Source: Burkholderia stagnalis (GTDB taxonomy: Bacteria; Pseudomonadota; Gammaproteobacteria; Burkholderiales; Burkholderiaceae). Taken from it: a stretch of DNA of 64,000 nucleotides. Below are positions 25,041-32,785 of the stretch, in pieces; position 1 is the first letter of the stretch, and each line of letters begins with the position of its first letter. The notes beneath the pieces are model-generated. The model worked only from the letters and a program-made list of their open reading frames with translations. It had not been told where the DNA came from and ran no database searches. Location: positions 186,001-250,000 of the forward strand of contig NZ_CADESW010000001.1 in assembly GCF_902830275.1 (NCBI RefSeq), written 5' to 3'. Position numbers and translations under genes: made by a program.

Positions 25041-25994
25041 ATGTCCGAAGTCCAGCACGCCGTCCACCCGTCATCGCATGCGCCGCACGCGGAACCCCGC
25101 GCGTCGGCCGTCCCGCTTCAGCTCCGCCCGGTCGCGGGCCGGATCGGCGCCGAGATCGCCGGCGTCCGGCTGTCGTCGACGCTCGACGACGCCACGTTCG
25201 ACGCGATCCAGGCCGCGCTGCTGCGCCACAAGGTGCTGTTCTTCCGCGGCCAGGCGCATCTCGACGACACCGCGCAGGAGGCGTTCGCGCGCCGCTTCGG
25301 GCACACCGTCGCGCATCCGACCGTGCCGTCCGTCGACGGCAGCGCGCACCTGCTCGAACTCGACTCCGTGCACGGTGCACGCGCGAATTCGTGGCATACC
25401 GACGTGACGTTCGTCGATGCGTATCCGAAGATTTCGATCCTGCGCGCGGTCGTGATCCCGCCCGTCGGCGGCGACACCGTGTGGGCCAACACCGCGGCCG
25501 CCTATGCGAACCTGCCCGAGCCGCTGCGCGCGCTCGCCGACACGCTGTGGGCCGTGCACACGAACGCGTACGACTACGCGTCGACGCACGTGAACGCCGA
25601 CGAAGCGCAGCTCAAGCGCTATCGCGAGGTGTTCACGTCGACCGTCTACGAGACCGAGCACCCGGTGGTGCGCGTGCATCCGGAAACCGGCGAGCGCACG
25701 CTCGTGCTCGGCCACTTCGTGCAGCGTTTGAAGGGCCTGTCGGCACACGATTCCGCGCATCTGCTGCAGGTCTTCCACGAGCACGTGACGCGCCTCGAGA
25801 ACACCGTGCGCTGGCACTGGCAGGAAGGCGACGTCGCGATCTGGGACAACCGCGCGACGCAGCACTACGCGATCAACGACTACGGCGACGCACGGCGGGT
25901 CGTGCGCCGCGCGACCGTGCACGGCGACGTGCCGGTGGGCGTCGACGGCCGGCAGAGCGTCGTGCTCAAGGGGCCCGGCGCGACGCTGCAATGA
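25041..25994 (+). CDS. atsK: AtsK-like Fe(II)/2-oxoglutarate alkylsulfatase
   Basis: 317 residues from ATG 25041 (GGAG 8 bp upstream). It belongs to the TauD/TfdA superfamily, with iron ligands H119 and D121 in WHTDVTF and H275 in WDNRATQHYAIND, and the co-substrate Arg shortly after. The segments DTVWANTAAAYANLPEPLRA, LWAVHTNAYDY and EHPVVRVHPETGERTLVLGH closely resemble AtsK of Pseudomonas putida and the mycobacterial sulfate-ester dioxygenase, rather than TauD. The reaction cleaves alkyl sulfates oxidatively to an aldehyde and sulfate. The preceding ABC importer would bring in the ester, the same logic as the Pseudomonas ats locus. Substrate range is inferred. Confidence 0.85.
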   Translation: MSEVQHAVHPSSHAPHAEPRASAVPLQLRPVAGRIGAEIAGVRLSSTLDDATFDAIQAALLRHKVLFFRGQAHLDDTAQEAFARRFGHTVAHPTVPSVDGSAHLLELDSVHGARANSWHTDVTFVDAYPKISILRAVVIPPVGGDTVWANTAAAYANLPEPLRALADTLWAVHTNAYDYASTHVNADEAQLKRYREVFTSTVYETEHPVVRVHPETGERTLVLGHFVQRLKGLSAHDSAHLLQVFHEHVTRLENTVRWHWQEGDVAIWDNRATQHYAINDYGDARRVVRRATVHGDVPVGVDGRQSVVLKGPGATLQ

Positions 25995-26076
25995 CGCCTC
26001 GCGCATCGCGGCGGCGGCGCCGCGGTGTCACCACGATTCCGCCCTGCCCTTCGTCCCTTTCAGCCAGGAGCCTCCC

Positions 26077-27024
26077 ATGAGCGCCGTACTCGAACCCGAC
26101 ACCCGCTCGATCGACGTCATCCCGCTGTCCGCGCACATCGGCGCGGAAATTCGCGGCGTCGACCTCACGCAGCCGCTGGCGGCCGCGCAGGTCGCCGAGA
26201 TCCGCGCCGCGCTGCTGCGCTGGCGCGTCGTGTTCTTCCGCGAGCAGTTCCTCACGCACGCGCAGCACGTCGCATTCTCCGCGCAGTTCGGCGAGCCCAC
26301 CGTCGGCCATCCGGTGTTCGGGCACGTCGACGATCATCCGGAAATCTATTCGGTCGCGAAGTACCGCAAGGCGATCCGCTTCGACGGCGAGCCGATCCGC
26401 CGGCCGTGGACCGGCTGGCACACCGACGTGACGGCGGCCGTCAATCCGCCGTGGGCATCGATCCTGCGCGGCGTGACGATTCCGCCGTACGGCGGCGACA
26501 CGCAATGGACCAACCTCGTGCGCGCATACGAGACGCTGTCCGCGCCGCTGCGCGGCTTCATCGACGGGCTGCGCGGCATCCACCGCTTCACGCCGCCGCC
26601 GGGCGCGCGCGCCACCGGCGCGTTCGACGACGCGGTCGCGCAGCGCCCGCTCGTGACCGAACATCCGCTCGTGCGCGTGCATCCGGAAACCGGCGAGCGC
26701 GCGCTGTACGTGAGCCCGAGCTTCCTGAAGTCGATCGTCGGCCTGACGCCGCGCGAGAGCCAGGCGCTGCTCGAGCTGCTGTGGGAACACGTGACGCGGC
26801 CGGAATTCACGGTGCGCTTCAAGTGGGAACCGCGCAGCATCGCGTTCTGGGACAACCGCGCGACCGCGCACCTCGCGCCCGTCGACATCTTCGATCTCGA
26901 CGCCGATCGCCAGCTCTATCGCACCACGCTCGTCGGCGACGTACCGGTCGGGCCGGACGGCGCGCCGTCGGTCGCGCTCGACGGCACGCCGGTGGGCGCG
27001 GCGGCCGCCATCGCGCTCAACTGA
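26077..27024 (+). CDS. Second TauD/TfdA-family dioxygenase
   Basis: 315 residues, start ATG 26077 with CCAGGAG upstream. It has the same fold and iron site as its neighbour: H115 and D117 in GWHTDVTA, and H265 in WDNRATAHLAP. However, the active-site surroundings differ (RFDGEPIRRPWTGWHTDVTA, then GIHRFTPPPGARATGAFDDA). It is therefore a diverged paralogue that probably acts on another sulfur compound or ester. It is the last gene of the cluster before a convergent gene, from which it is separated by a strong hairpin. Confidence 0.88.
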   Translation: MSAVLEPDTRSIDVIPLSAHIGAEIRGVDLTQPLAAAQVAEIRAALLRWRVVFFREQFLTHAQHVAFSAQFGEPTVGHPVFGHVDDHPEIYSVAKYRKAIRFDGEPIRRPWTGWHTDVTAAVNPPWASILRGVTIPPYGGDTQWTNLVRAYETLSAPLRGFIDGLRGIHRFTPPPGARATGAFDDAVAQRPLVTEHPLVRVHPETGERALYVSPSFLKSIVGLTPRESQALLELLWEHVTRPEFTVRFKWEPRSIAFWDNRATAHLAPVDIFDLDADRQLYRTTLVGDVPVGPDGAPSVALDGTPVGAAAAIALN

Positions 27025-27043
27025 GCGTCAGCCGAAGCCGGCA

Positions 27044-27068
27044 AGCGCGCCGCGTCCTGCGGCGCGCT
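27044..27068. terminator. Hairpin between convergent genes
   Basis: AGCGCGCCGC, loop GTCCT, then GCGGCGCGCT: a perfect 10-bp stem placed between the stop codons of the dioxygenase (plus) and the binding-protein gene (minus). There is no T-run on the plus strand (CCCCCC follows), so it may act as a bidirectional but not classical terminator. Confidence 0.5.
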
Positions 27069-27075
27069 CCCCCCA

Positions 27076-28737
27076 TCAATCCAGCCACACCCCGTCGAAC
27101 CGGTGCCCGCCGAGCGGCGAGTATGCGAGGCCGCGCACGCGCTTCGACATCGGCAGCGACACGATCGACGTCGCGATCGGCGTGAACGGCACCTGATCCT
27201 TGAACACCACCTGCGCCTGCTCGTACAGCGCGGTGCGCTTCGCGACATCGGCATTCGCGCGCGCCCGGTCGACCAGCTGTTCGAAATCCGCGTTGCACCA
27301 CTTCGACAGGTTGCTGCCGTGCACCGCGCTGCAGCCGAGCAGCGCGCCGAGCCAGTTGTCCGGGTCGCCGTTGTCGCCGGACCAGCCGTACAGGATCGCG
27401 TCGTGCTGCCCGTCGAGCTTCGAGCGGCGGTTGTACTCGCCCCATTCGTAGCTGACGATCTTCGCGCGCACGCCGATCTTCGCCCAGTCCTGCTGGATCA
27501 GCTGCGCCATCAGCCGCGCGTTCGGGTTGTACGGGCGCTGCACGGGCATCGCCCACAGCGTCAGCTCGAAGCCGTTCGGAAAGCCCGCGCGCGCGAGCAG
27601 CGCCTTCGCCGCCGCGAGGTCGCGCGGCGCATCCTTCAGCCGCGGGTTGTACGACCATTGCGCGGGCGGCATCGGGTTCGTCGCGATCGTCGCGTCGCCG
27701 TTGAACACGGTCTTCAGGATTGCGGCCTTGTCGACCGCGATGTCGAGCGCGCGCCGCACGTCCACGCGGTCGAGCGGCGGATGCTGCGTGTTGTACGCGA
27801 CGAAGCCCACGTTGAAGCCCGTTCCCGAGAACAGCGTGAGCTTCGCGTCGCGCCGCACCGTGTCGAGATCCTCGGGACGCGGGAACACCGACATCTGGCA
27901 TTCGCCGCCGACGAGCTTGCGCAGGCGCGTGGCCGGGTCCGGCGTGATCGCGAACACCAGATGCGCGAGCTTCACGTCGTCCGGCTTCCAGTAGTCGGGG
28001 TTCGCGTCGTAGCGGATCACCGCGTCCTTCTGGTACGCGCGCAGCTGGAACGGCCCGGTGCCGACCGGCAGCTGGTTGATGTCGGCCTCGCGATGCTGCG
28101 CGGCGAGCTGCGCCGCATACTCCGCCGACAGGATCGACGCGAAGGCCATCGCCAGGTTGCGCACGAACACCACGTCCGGCGTCTTCAGCACGAAGCGCAC
28201 CGTGTCGTCGTCGAGCTTCTCGATGCGCTCGACGTTGCGGTCGAAGCCGAGATCGCTGAAATACGGGAAGCTCGTCGGGTACGCCTTGCGGAACGGATCG
28301 TCGCGGTCGAGCATCCGGCGGAACGTGAACACCACGTCGTCGGCCTGGAACGGGCGCGTCGGCTTGAACCACGCGGTGGTCTGGAACTTCACGCCGCGCC
28401 GCAGGTGGAACGTATAGACGCGCTGGTCGGGCGACACGTCCCAGTGCGTCGCGAGCCCCGGCTCGAGATCGAGCGTGCCGCGCTTGAACTGCACCAGGCC
28501 GTTGTAGATCGTGAACGTGCTCGCGTCGAAATCGGTGCTCGTCGTGTGCTGGCCCGGATCGAAGCCGGCCGGGCTGCCTTCGGTGCAGAACACGAGCGTC
28601 TTGCCGGCGGGCGCGGCGAAGGCGGGCGCCGTCGCGCCGGCGAGCAGCAGCGACGCGGCGATGCAGCGAAGGGCCGTCACGGCACGCGGCGCGTGGCGCG
28701 CGCGGCGCACGGCCGACGAAACGAAAGGGATCTTCAT
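27076..28737 (-). CDS. Family-5 (peptide/nickel-type) ABC substrate-binding protein
   Basis: 553 residues, start ATG 28737 (MKIPFVSSAVRRARHAPRAV), with a long signal peptide ending at TAPAFA. The mature sequence is a DppA-like family-5 binding protein: KTLVFCTEGSPAGFDPGQHT, then RGVKFQTTAWFKPTRPFQAD, then LPVGTGPFQLRAYQKDAVIR, then GWSGDNGDPDNWLGALLGCS. This matches the dipeptide/heme-type binding proteins. No permease or ATPase of that family lies next to it, so it is an orphan that must share a transporter encoded elsewhere. It stands within the organosulfur cluster, but its ligand cannot be inferred. Confidence 0.88.
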   Translation of the reverse strand: MKIPFVSSAVRRARHAPRAVTALRCIAASLLLAGATAPAFAAPAGKTLVFCTEGSPAGFDPGQHTTSTDFDASTFTIYNGLVQFKRGTLDLEPGLATHWDVSPDQRVYTFHLRRGVKFQTTAWFKPTRPFQADDVVFTFRRMLDRDDPFRKAYPTSFPYFSDLGFDRNVERIEKLDDDTVRFVLKTPDVVFVRNLAMAFASILSAEYAAQLAAQHREADINQLPVGTGPFQLRAYQKDAVIRYDANPDYWKPDDVKLAHLVFAITPDPATRLRKLVGGECQMSVFPRPEDLDTVRRDAKLTLFSGTGFNVGFVAYNTQHPPLDRVDVRRALDIAVDKAAILKTVFNGDATIATNPMPPAQWSYNPRLKDAPRDLAAAKALLARAGFPNGFELTLWAMPVQRPYNPNARLMAQLIQQDWAKIGVRAKIVSYEWGEYNRRSKLDGQHDAILYGWSGDNGDPDNWLGALLGCSAVHGSNLSKWCNADFEQLVDRARANADVAKRTALYEQAQVVFKDQVPFTPIATSIVSLPMSKRVRGLAYSPLGGHRFDGVWLD

Positions 28738-28965
28738 GGTGGCGGAAAGGGTGGCTGTCATGCGAATGACGACGGCCGATCTTCGCGCGCCTCCCGCCGA
28801 TCGCTTACCAATTAATTCCGCGTTGCTTATCGCTGCGGGTGCATCCCGCTGCCCGTGCACGGAGATCGCCGCGCGAGCATCGCCGGCCGCCTTCTGGCCC
28901 CCTGCGCGTTTTCCGAAACGGGCGCATCGTGTCGGTTCATGCCGCCGCTTCCTGGAGGACACACG

Positions 28966-29373
28966 ATGCCTGTCAGCCCCGATACATCCGCTCGCCCGGT
29001 AAAGACGCCGGGCCCCGATCACCCGATCACGGTCGAGCCGCACCCGTTGCGCGTCGTGGTCAAGGCGGCCGGCAAAGTCGTCGCCGATACGCGCCGCGCG
29101 CTGGCGCTGCGCGAGGCGGCGTACCCCGCCGTGCTCTACATCCCGCGCGACGACGCCGACATGACGCTGCTCCAACGCACCGATCATGCGACGTACTGCC
29201 CGTACAAGGGCGACTGCGGGTACTACTCGATTCCCGCCGGCGGCGCACGCGCGGTCAATGCGGTCTGGACCTACGAGCAGCCGTACCCGGCCGTCGACGC
29301 GATTCGCGGGCACCTCGCGTTCTATCCGGATCGCGTCGATTCGATCGAGGAAAGCCCGATCGGCACCGATTGA
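28966..29373 (+). CDS. DUF427 family protein
   Basis: 135 residues from ATG 28966 (GGAGG 7 bp upstream). It reads PDHPITVEPHPLRVVVKAAG, then KVVADTRRALALREAAYPAV, then LYIPRDDADMTLLQRTDHAT, YCPYKGDCGYYS, then VNAVWTYEQPYPAVDAIRGH, the full DUF427 pattern with its conserved Y-C-P-x-K-G-x-C segment. It is a small cytoplasmic protein of about standard length and unknown biochemical role. It is divergent from the binding-protein gene and followed by an SsuA-like protein. Confidence 0.88.
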   Translation: MPVSPDTSARPVKTPGPDHPITVEPHPLRVVVKAAGKVVADTRRALALREAAYPAVLYIPRDDADMTLLQRTDHATYCPYKGDCGYYSIPAGGARAVNAVWTYEQPYPAVDAIRGHLAFYPDRVDSIEESPIGTD

Positions 29374-29587
29374 GCGTCACGGCACCCTGCCGATCCATCG
29401 TTCACGCATCGGGCGCGCCGCTGATTTGCATATGCGCATTCGTTGGTTGGCCGCCGGCGTGCGCGGCCGTATCGTCGTGGGTCCGGCGCGGGCCGGCCCG
29501 TGGCGCGTGTCGCCCGTGGCCGGCCCCGCCGTGTGCCGACCGCACCGCTTCCGCGCGCGGCCCGCTCCCTCGCCGCCAGGACACCCG

Positions 29588-30586
29588 ATGAACGACACAC
29601 CGCACGCAGACGTCGCCACCGATACGACACCGCCGAACCCGCATCGCCGCCAGTGGCTGCAAGGCGCCGCCGCCGGGCTGGCCGGGCTCGCGCTCGGGCC
29701 GCTCGCGGGCCGGCAAGCGCACGCGCAAGGCAACGGCACGCGGCTGCGCGTCGGTTTCCAGAAGTACGGCAACTTCGTCGTGCTCAAGGCGCGCGGCACG
29801 CTGGAGAAGCGGCTCGCGAGCCAGGGCGTGTCGGTGCAATGGCTCGAGTTTCCCGCCGGGCCGCAACTGCTCGAAGGGCTGAACGCCGGCGCGATCGACG
29901 TCGGCACGGTCGGCGAAACGCCGCCGATCTTCGCGCAGGCCGGCGGCGTCGACTTCGTCTACATCGGCCACGAGCCGCCCGCGCCGCGCGGCGAGGCGAT
30001 CGTCGTGCTGCCCGATTCGCCGATCCGCACCGTCGCGCAGCTGCGCGGCAAGAAAGTCGCGCTCAACCGGGGCTCGAACGTCCACTACCTGCTCGTGAAG
30101 GCGCTCGAACATGCGGGCCTCGCGTACACCGACATCCAGCCGATCTACCTCACGCCCGCGGACGCGCGCGCCGCGTTCGTGCAGCGCAACGTCGACGCGT
30201 GGGTGATCTGGGATCCGTACCTGGCCGCCGCGGAACGGCAGCTGAACGCGCGCGTGGTCGCGAACGGCGAAGGGCTCGTGCGCAACACGCAGTACTACCT
30301 CGCATCGCGCAAGTACGCGGCCGCGCAGCCGCAGGTGCTGCGCGCGCTGCTCGACGAAGTGGACGCGGTCGACCGCTGGGGGCGCGACCACGTGCCGGAG
30401 GTCGCGGCGCAGTTGTCGCCGCTGGTCGGGCTCGACGCGCCGACGCTCGAAATCGCGCTGCAGCGCGCGGGATACGGCGTCCAGCCGATCACCGACGAGA
30501 CGCTCGCCTACCAGCAGAACATCGCCGACGTGTTCAGCACGCTGAAGCTGATCCCGGGCAAGGTGACAGTCGCGAACGCGCGGTAG
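29588..30586 (+). CDS. Tat-exported SsuA-like sulfonate binding protein
   Basis: 332 residues from ATG 29588. The N-terminus has a twin-arginine signal (PHRRQWLQGAAAGLAGLALG), so it is likely exported folded. The mature part is SsuA-like: RLRVGFQKYGNFVVLKARGT, then SVQWLEFPAGPQLLEGLNAG, AIDVGTVGETPP, then VAQLRGKKVALNRGSNVHYL, then VDAWVIWDPYLAAAERQLNA. The EFPAGPQLLEGLN and GETPP elements are typical for aliphatic sulfonate binding proteins. It is not followed by a permease, so it may feed the transporter encoded 6 kb upstream or another Ssu system. It is distinct from the first SsuA-like protein. Confidence 0.9.
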   Translation: MNDTPHADVATDTTPPNPHRRQWLQGAAAGLAGLALGPLAGRQAHAQGNGTRLRVGFQKYGNFVVLKARGTLEKRLASQGVSVQWLEFPAGPQLLEGLNAGAIDVGTVGETPPIFAQAGGVDFVYIGHEPPAPRGEAIVVLPDSPIRTVAQLRGKKVALNRGSNVHYLLVKALEHAGLAYTDIQPIYLTPADARAAFVQRNVDAWVIWDPYLAAAERQLNARVVANGEGLVRNTQYYLASRKYAAAQPQVLRALLDEVDAVDRWGRDHVPEVAAQLSPLVGLDAPTLEIALQRAGYGVQPITDETLAYQQNIADVFSTLKLIPGKVTVANAR

Positions 30587-30651
30587 GCGGCACGCGATGG
30601 CGGATATGGACCGATCGCGCGGCGCGCGCTTCGTGTACGCTACCGCCCACC

Positions 30652-31191
30652 ATGACGATCCATCCCCTCCGCACTTTCCTGATCGCCTCGGCGCTCGCCG
30701 TTTCCGTGACTTCGCACGCGCAGCAGGTCGGCGTGGTGACGGGCGGCGTCTACTACACGCCGAACCCGCATCTCGCGGCCGGCACGCCGCTGCAGATCCT
30801 GCCCGACGACGACAAGGGCGTCGCCCGCTGTTGCGCGACCATCAAGGGGCCCGCCAGGAAACCGCCAAGGCAGGTTTTCGACAGCCTGCGCGACCGCACG
30901 ATGGCCGCGTATGCACTGACGATGCCGCCGTCGATCCCCGCTGACGCGTCGGGCTTCGGCGTCGTCGGGCCCGCGCGTTTCGTGCGCGCAGGCGCGCATC
31001 CGGAAGCCGTGCTCGACGACGACCTGCGGCTCGCGTTTTCGACCTGCACGTCGACGGAAGGCGTGCATTACCTCGGCAGGAAGCCCGGCAGCCGCAAGCT
31101 GCTGGTGCACCTGTACCTGTACTTCGACGGCGAGTTCGAGCCGAACTGCAAGGACAGCGACCTCGACGGCGGCGGCGCGGCCGGCAAGTAG
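30652..31191 (+). CDS. Exported hypothetical protein
   Basis: 179 residues with a signal peptide (LRTFLIASALAVSVTSHAQQ). The mature part carries four Cys residues, two of them adjacent in ARCCATIKG, which may form disulfides in the periplasm. It also contains GVVTGGVYYTPNPHLAAGTP, LQILPDDDKG, LHLYLYFDGE-like beta segments and ends DLDGGGAAGK. I do not recognise a family. It starts 65 bp after the SsuA-like gene on the same strand and converges with the alcohol dehydrogenase gene, whose stop is 2 bp away. Confidence 0.7.
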   Translation: MTIHPLRTFLIASALAVSVTSHAQQVGVVTGGVYYTPNPHLAAGTPLQILPDDDKGVARCCATIKGPARKPPRQVFDSLRDRTMAAYALTMPPSIPADASGFGVVGPARFVRAGAHPEAVLDDDLRLAFSTCTSTEGVHYLGRKPGSRKLLVHLYLYFDGEFEPNCKDSDLDGGGAAGK

Positions 31192-31193
31192 CG

Positions 31194-32351
31194 TCACCAC
31201 GCCTGCCGGTAGATCTCCAGCGCATCGGCCTCCGTCACCTCGCGCGGATTGTTCACGAGCAGGCGGGTTTGCAGCATCGCTTCGGATGCCATCCTCGGCA
31301 GGTCGCCCTCGGTCACGCCCACGTCGCGCAACCGGCGCGGAATCCCCGTCGCGACGATCAGCCGATCGATTTCGTCGATCAGCGCGCGGGTTTTCGCGTC
31401 GTCGCTGCCGGTCGCGGCCGGCGCGACGATCGCCGCGAGCTCCGCATAGCGCGACGCGGCCGCCGGCGCGTTGAAGCGCAGCACGTGCGGCAGCACCAGC
31501 GCATTCGACAGGCCGTGCGGCACATGGAAGATCCCGCCGACCGGATACGCGAGCGCGTGCACGGCCGCGACCGGCGCATTCGCGAACGCCTGCCCCGCGA
31601 ACATCGCGCCGACCAGCATCGCCTCGCGCGCGTGGCGATCGTTGCCGTCGTCGCAGGCCGCGAGCAGGCTGCGCGACAGCAGCGCCAGCGCCTGTTGCGC
31701 GAGCATGTCGGACACCGGGTTCTTCAGGCGCGCGGACGTATAGGCCTCGATCGCGTGAACCATCGCGTCGATGCCGGTCGCCGCGGTGGCCGCACGCGGC
31801 AGGCCGAGCGTCAGTTCGGCGTCGAGGATCGCGACGTCGGCGAGCAGGCGCGGCGACACGACGCCCATCTTGCGCGCTTCGCCGACCGTGACGATCGACA
31901 CCGCCGTCACTTCCGAGCCGGTGCCGGCCGTGGTCGGCATCTGCACGAGCGGCAGGCGCGCGCTCGTGACCTTGTCGACGCCGTACATGTCCGCGAGCGG
32001 CTGCTGCCCGGGCGCGAGCGCCGCGATCAGCTTCGCGACGTCCATCGACGAGCCGCCGCCGAGGCCCAGCACGATTTCCGCATCGGCCGCGACCGCGCGG
32101 GCGGTTGCGTCGAGCACTACGTGCTCGGGTGGATCGGCGATCACGTCGTCGATCACCGTCACCTGCCAGCCGTGCGCAGCCAGGCTTTCGAGCGCCGGCG
32201 CGAGCACGCCGCTGCGATGCAGGAACGCATCGGTGACGACGCACAGCCGCGCGAGCGACGGGAAGCGTTCGCGCAGCAAGGCGCCGAGCTTGCGTGCCGC
32301 GCCGAACTCGACGATCAGCGTCGGCACGGTGCGGAATTGGAATGGGGTCAT
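31194..32351 (-). CDS. Iron-containing alcohol dehydrogenase
   Basis: 385 residues, the normal length for group III Fe-ADH. Visible are the nucleotide-binding LGLGGGSSMDVAKLIAAL, the PTTAGTGSEVT motif and the metal-site region: D from GIDAMVHAIEAYTS, then HALAYPVGGIFHVPHG, which supplies the His ligands. The motif IFHVPHGLSNALVLP is the family signature. These enzymes oxidise primary alcohols or reduce aldehydes with NAD(P)+; maleylacetate reductases are close relatives, so substrate is uncertain. The alcohol or aldehyde released by the neighbouring sulfate-ester dioxygenases could be a substrate, which is inference from proximity. Confidence 0.92.
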   Translation of the reverse strand: MTPFQFRTVPTLIVEFGAARKLGALLRERFPSLARLCVVTDAFLHRSGVLAPALESLAAHGWQVTVIDDVIADPPEHVVLDATARAVAADAEIVLGLGGGSSMDVAKLIAALAPGQQPLADMYGVDKVTSARLPLVQMPTTAGTGSEVTAVSIVTVGEARKMGVVSPRLLADVAILDAELTLGLPRAATAATGIDAMVHAIEAYTSARLKNPVSDMLAQQALALLSRSLLAACDDGNDRHAREAMLVGAMFAGQAFANAPVAAVHALAYPVGGIFHVPHGLSNALVLPHVLRFNAPAAASRYAELAAIVAPAATGSDDAKTRALIDEIDRLIVATGIPRRLRDVGVTEGDLPRMASEAMLQTRLLVNNPREVTEADALEIYRQAW

Positions 32352-32785
32352 CGGGTGTCTCCGGAGTTGGCGCCGCGCGCGTGTCCGGCAGCGCGGCGTG
32401 GCTGCCTGCGGGTCGGCGGTCGGGCAACGGCGGGAGCGTTGGCCGACTGCGTGAACATGCGGGGTTTCACGGTAAGCGTCAAGTCCGGGGCGGAGCGAGG
32501 TTCGGTTCGGGGATTCAAGCGGCGTTACAGAAAATCCAGGATGCGACCCCGCGATCTACGGCCCAATCGTGGGACATTGTCGATCCCCTTTTCCGCACTG
32601 GAAAAGTGCCCGGGCAATGTGGTATACGTCTCGCTGAAAAAGGTTGAAGCGCGAAACTGAGAGATTTCGCGGGCGTTTTGCGAGTAGAGCAATGGCGGCC
32701 GACAACGGCACGCTTTGACGAAACCGCATCATCATTCCGGGGCGATTGCGCGGCGACCGAGATCCGCCGTGCAGCCGATGAAACC
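32352..32785. other. Intergenic region upstream of vgrG
   Basis: About 430 bp between the divergent alcohol dehydrogenase and vgrG genes. GC falls noticeably here compared with the preceding genes. A reading frame continuous with vgrG extends back to about 32678 but begins with TTG and has no family similarity. No clear promoter was assigned. Confidence 0.4.
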
